The position numbers and the translations under genes were made by a program. Source: Thermoplasmata archaeon (GTDB lineage: Archaea; Thermoplasmatota; Thermoplasmata; Thermoplasmatales; Thermoplasmataceae). Taken from it: 43,184 nt of DNA. Shown one piece after another: positions 42,793-43,184 of the stretch (the first letter of the stretch is position 1; each line of letters begins with the position of its first letter). Under the pieces are notes generated by a model. It did not search any database. It saw nothing but the letters and a program-made list of their open reading frames with translations, and was not told the origin of the DNA. Location of the stretch: NCBI GenBank assembly GCA_021806295.1, contig JAJZXS010000031.1:1-43184 (forward strand), in the 5' to 3' direction.

Positions 42793-43134
42793 ATGATACA
42801 GCTTAAAAGAGTATATGATGAATATAGCGAGGATGATGGCATTAGAATTCTTGTGGAGCGCCTCTGGCCCAGGGGGGTTTCTAAAGAGAAGGCACGGATA
42901 GATATGTGGATGAAGGAAATAGCACCGTCCACAGGGCTGCGGAAATGGTTCAACCATGAAGATAGCAAATGGGAAGAATTTGCCCGGCGTTATAGGAATG
43001 AACTAACAGATAACACTGAATTAAAGAGTTTAAAAGAGATTGTTAATAGAAACAGGAATATTACTCTAATCTACTCCTCCAGAAATAAGGATCACAACAG
43101 CGCTGTGGTACTTTATGGCATGCTGGAACCTTGA
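42793..43134 (+). CDS. DUF488 family protein (YeaO-like)
   Basis: 113 residues. Family hallmarks: LKRVYDEYSEDDGIRILVER, LWPRGVSKEKARIDMWMKEI, APSTGLRKWFNHEDSKWEEF and ITLIYSSRNKDHNSAVVL near the end. DUF488 proteins are small cytosolic proteins of unknown function, sometimes linked to stress or uptake genes. Complete and monocistronic; divergent from the HtpX-like gene with a 95-base shared promoter region. Confidence 0.88.
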   Translation: MIQLKRVYDEYSEDDGIRILVERLWPRGVSKEKARIDMWMKEIAPSTGLRKWFNHEDSKWEEFARRYRNELTDNTELKSLKEIVNRNRNITLIYSSRNKDHNSAVVLYGMLEP

Positions 43135-43184
43135 TTATATAATATGCCCTTTAATGTTTATAAACTGTAAGGAGGATAGGTTGG

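Noticed and set aside
1-43184. CRISPR arrays, toxin-antitoxin pairs, restriction systems
   Set aside because: No regularly spaced repeats were seen and no Cas, toxin, antitoxin or restriction-type protein is recognisable. The only mobile genes are the tnpB remnant and the IS630-type element.

Overview
The window looks like a piece of chromosome from an acidophilic, cell-wall-less euryarchaeon of the order Thermoplasmatales (Ferroplasma, Acidiplasma, Cuniculiplasma or a relative). This placement is an inference. It rests on archaeal lipid genes (glycerol-1-phosphate dehydrogenase, a GGPP-type prenyl synthase), archaeal information genes (MCM, MBF1, fibrillarin, Pelota, Nep1, RNA polymerase subunit D, archaeal S4/S7/S11/S12/S13/S15), a large membrane-anchored sedolisin typical of acid-loving heterotrophs, and AT-rich DNA with many leaderless genes. 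First genes of transcription units usually have a TATA-like box 25-29 bases before the start codon. Downstream genes in operons use an AGGTGA-type Shine-Dalgarno, often lying over the previous stop codon.

Layout. 1-650: 3' part of a frameshifted TnpB-type gene. 850-6881: housekeeping genes in both orientations (ribulose-phosphate 3-epimerase, zinc-type dehydrogenase, TPR protein, prenyl synthase, XerA-like recombinase with a 4-TM partner, EgsA). 7019-9626: a tight operon of UPF0179, a YchF/OBG-type GTPase, S12 and S7. 9726-16614: CopD-like membrane protein, MBF1, an OB-fold-like anchored protein, fibrillarin, small unknown genes, AspRS, a long NfeD protein and a ROK sugar kinase.

16670-19710 is the accessory part. 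It holds a complete IS630-type element whose transposase is split by a -1 frameshift over an A8 run. Directly beside it lies an MFS transporter flanked by 27-bp inverted repeats (25/27 identical). Then come hairpin-rich unassigned DNA and a ferredoxin gene that has lost its second cluster motif. 19813-25778 returns to core genes: a radical SAM/SPASM-like protein, tRNA-Thr(GGT), MCM plus DUF424, and the S13-S4-S11-RpoD operon.

25897-43184: a TauE/SafE permease with a perfect palindromic operator over its predicted transcription start, an unknown protein, NAD kinase overlapping a JAMM protease, Pelota, UbiX overlapping a Mut7-C RNase, a secreted protein divergent from the sedolisin, a methionine synthase encoded as two adjacent genes, two peptidases (S66 and M20), S15 plus a RecJ-like DHH protein, an HtpX-like M48 protease with Nep1, and a DUF488 protein.

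No CRISPR array, defence island or obviously new multi-gene system is visible. The items most worth checking are the inverted-repeat-flanked transporter, the TauE operator, the NfeD protein whose catalytic residues appear replaced, the truncated ferredoxin, and the sedolisin with its secreted neighbour.
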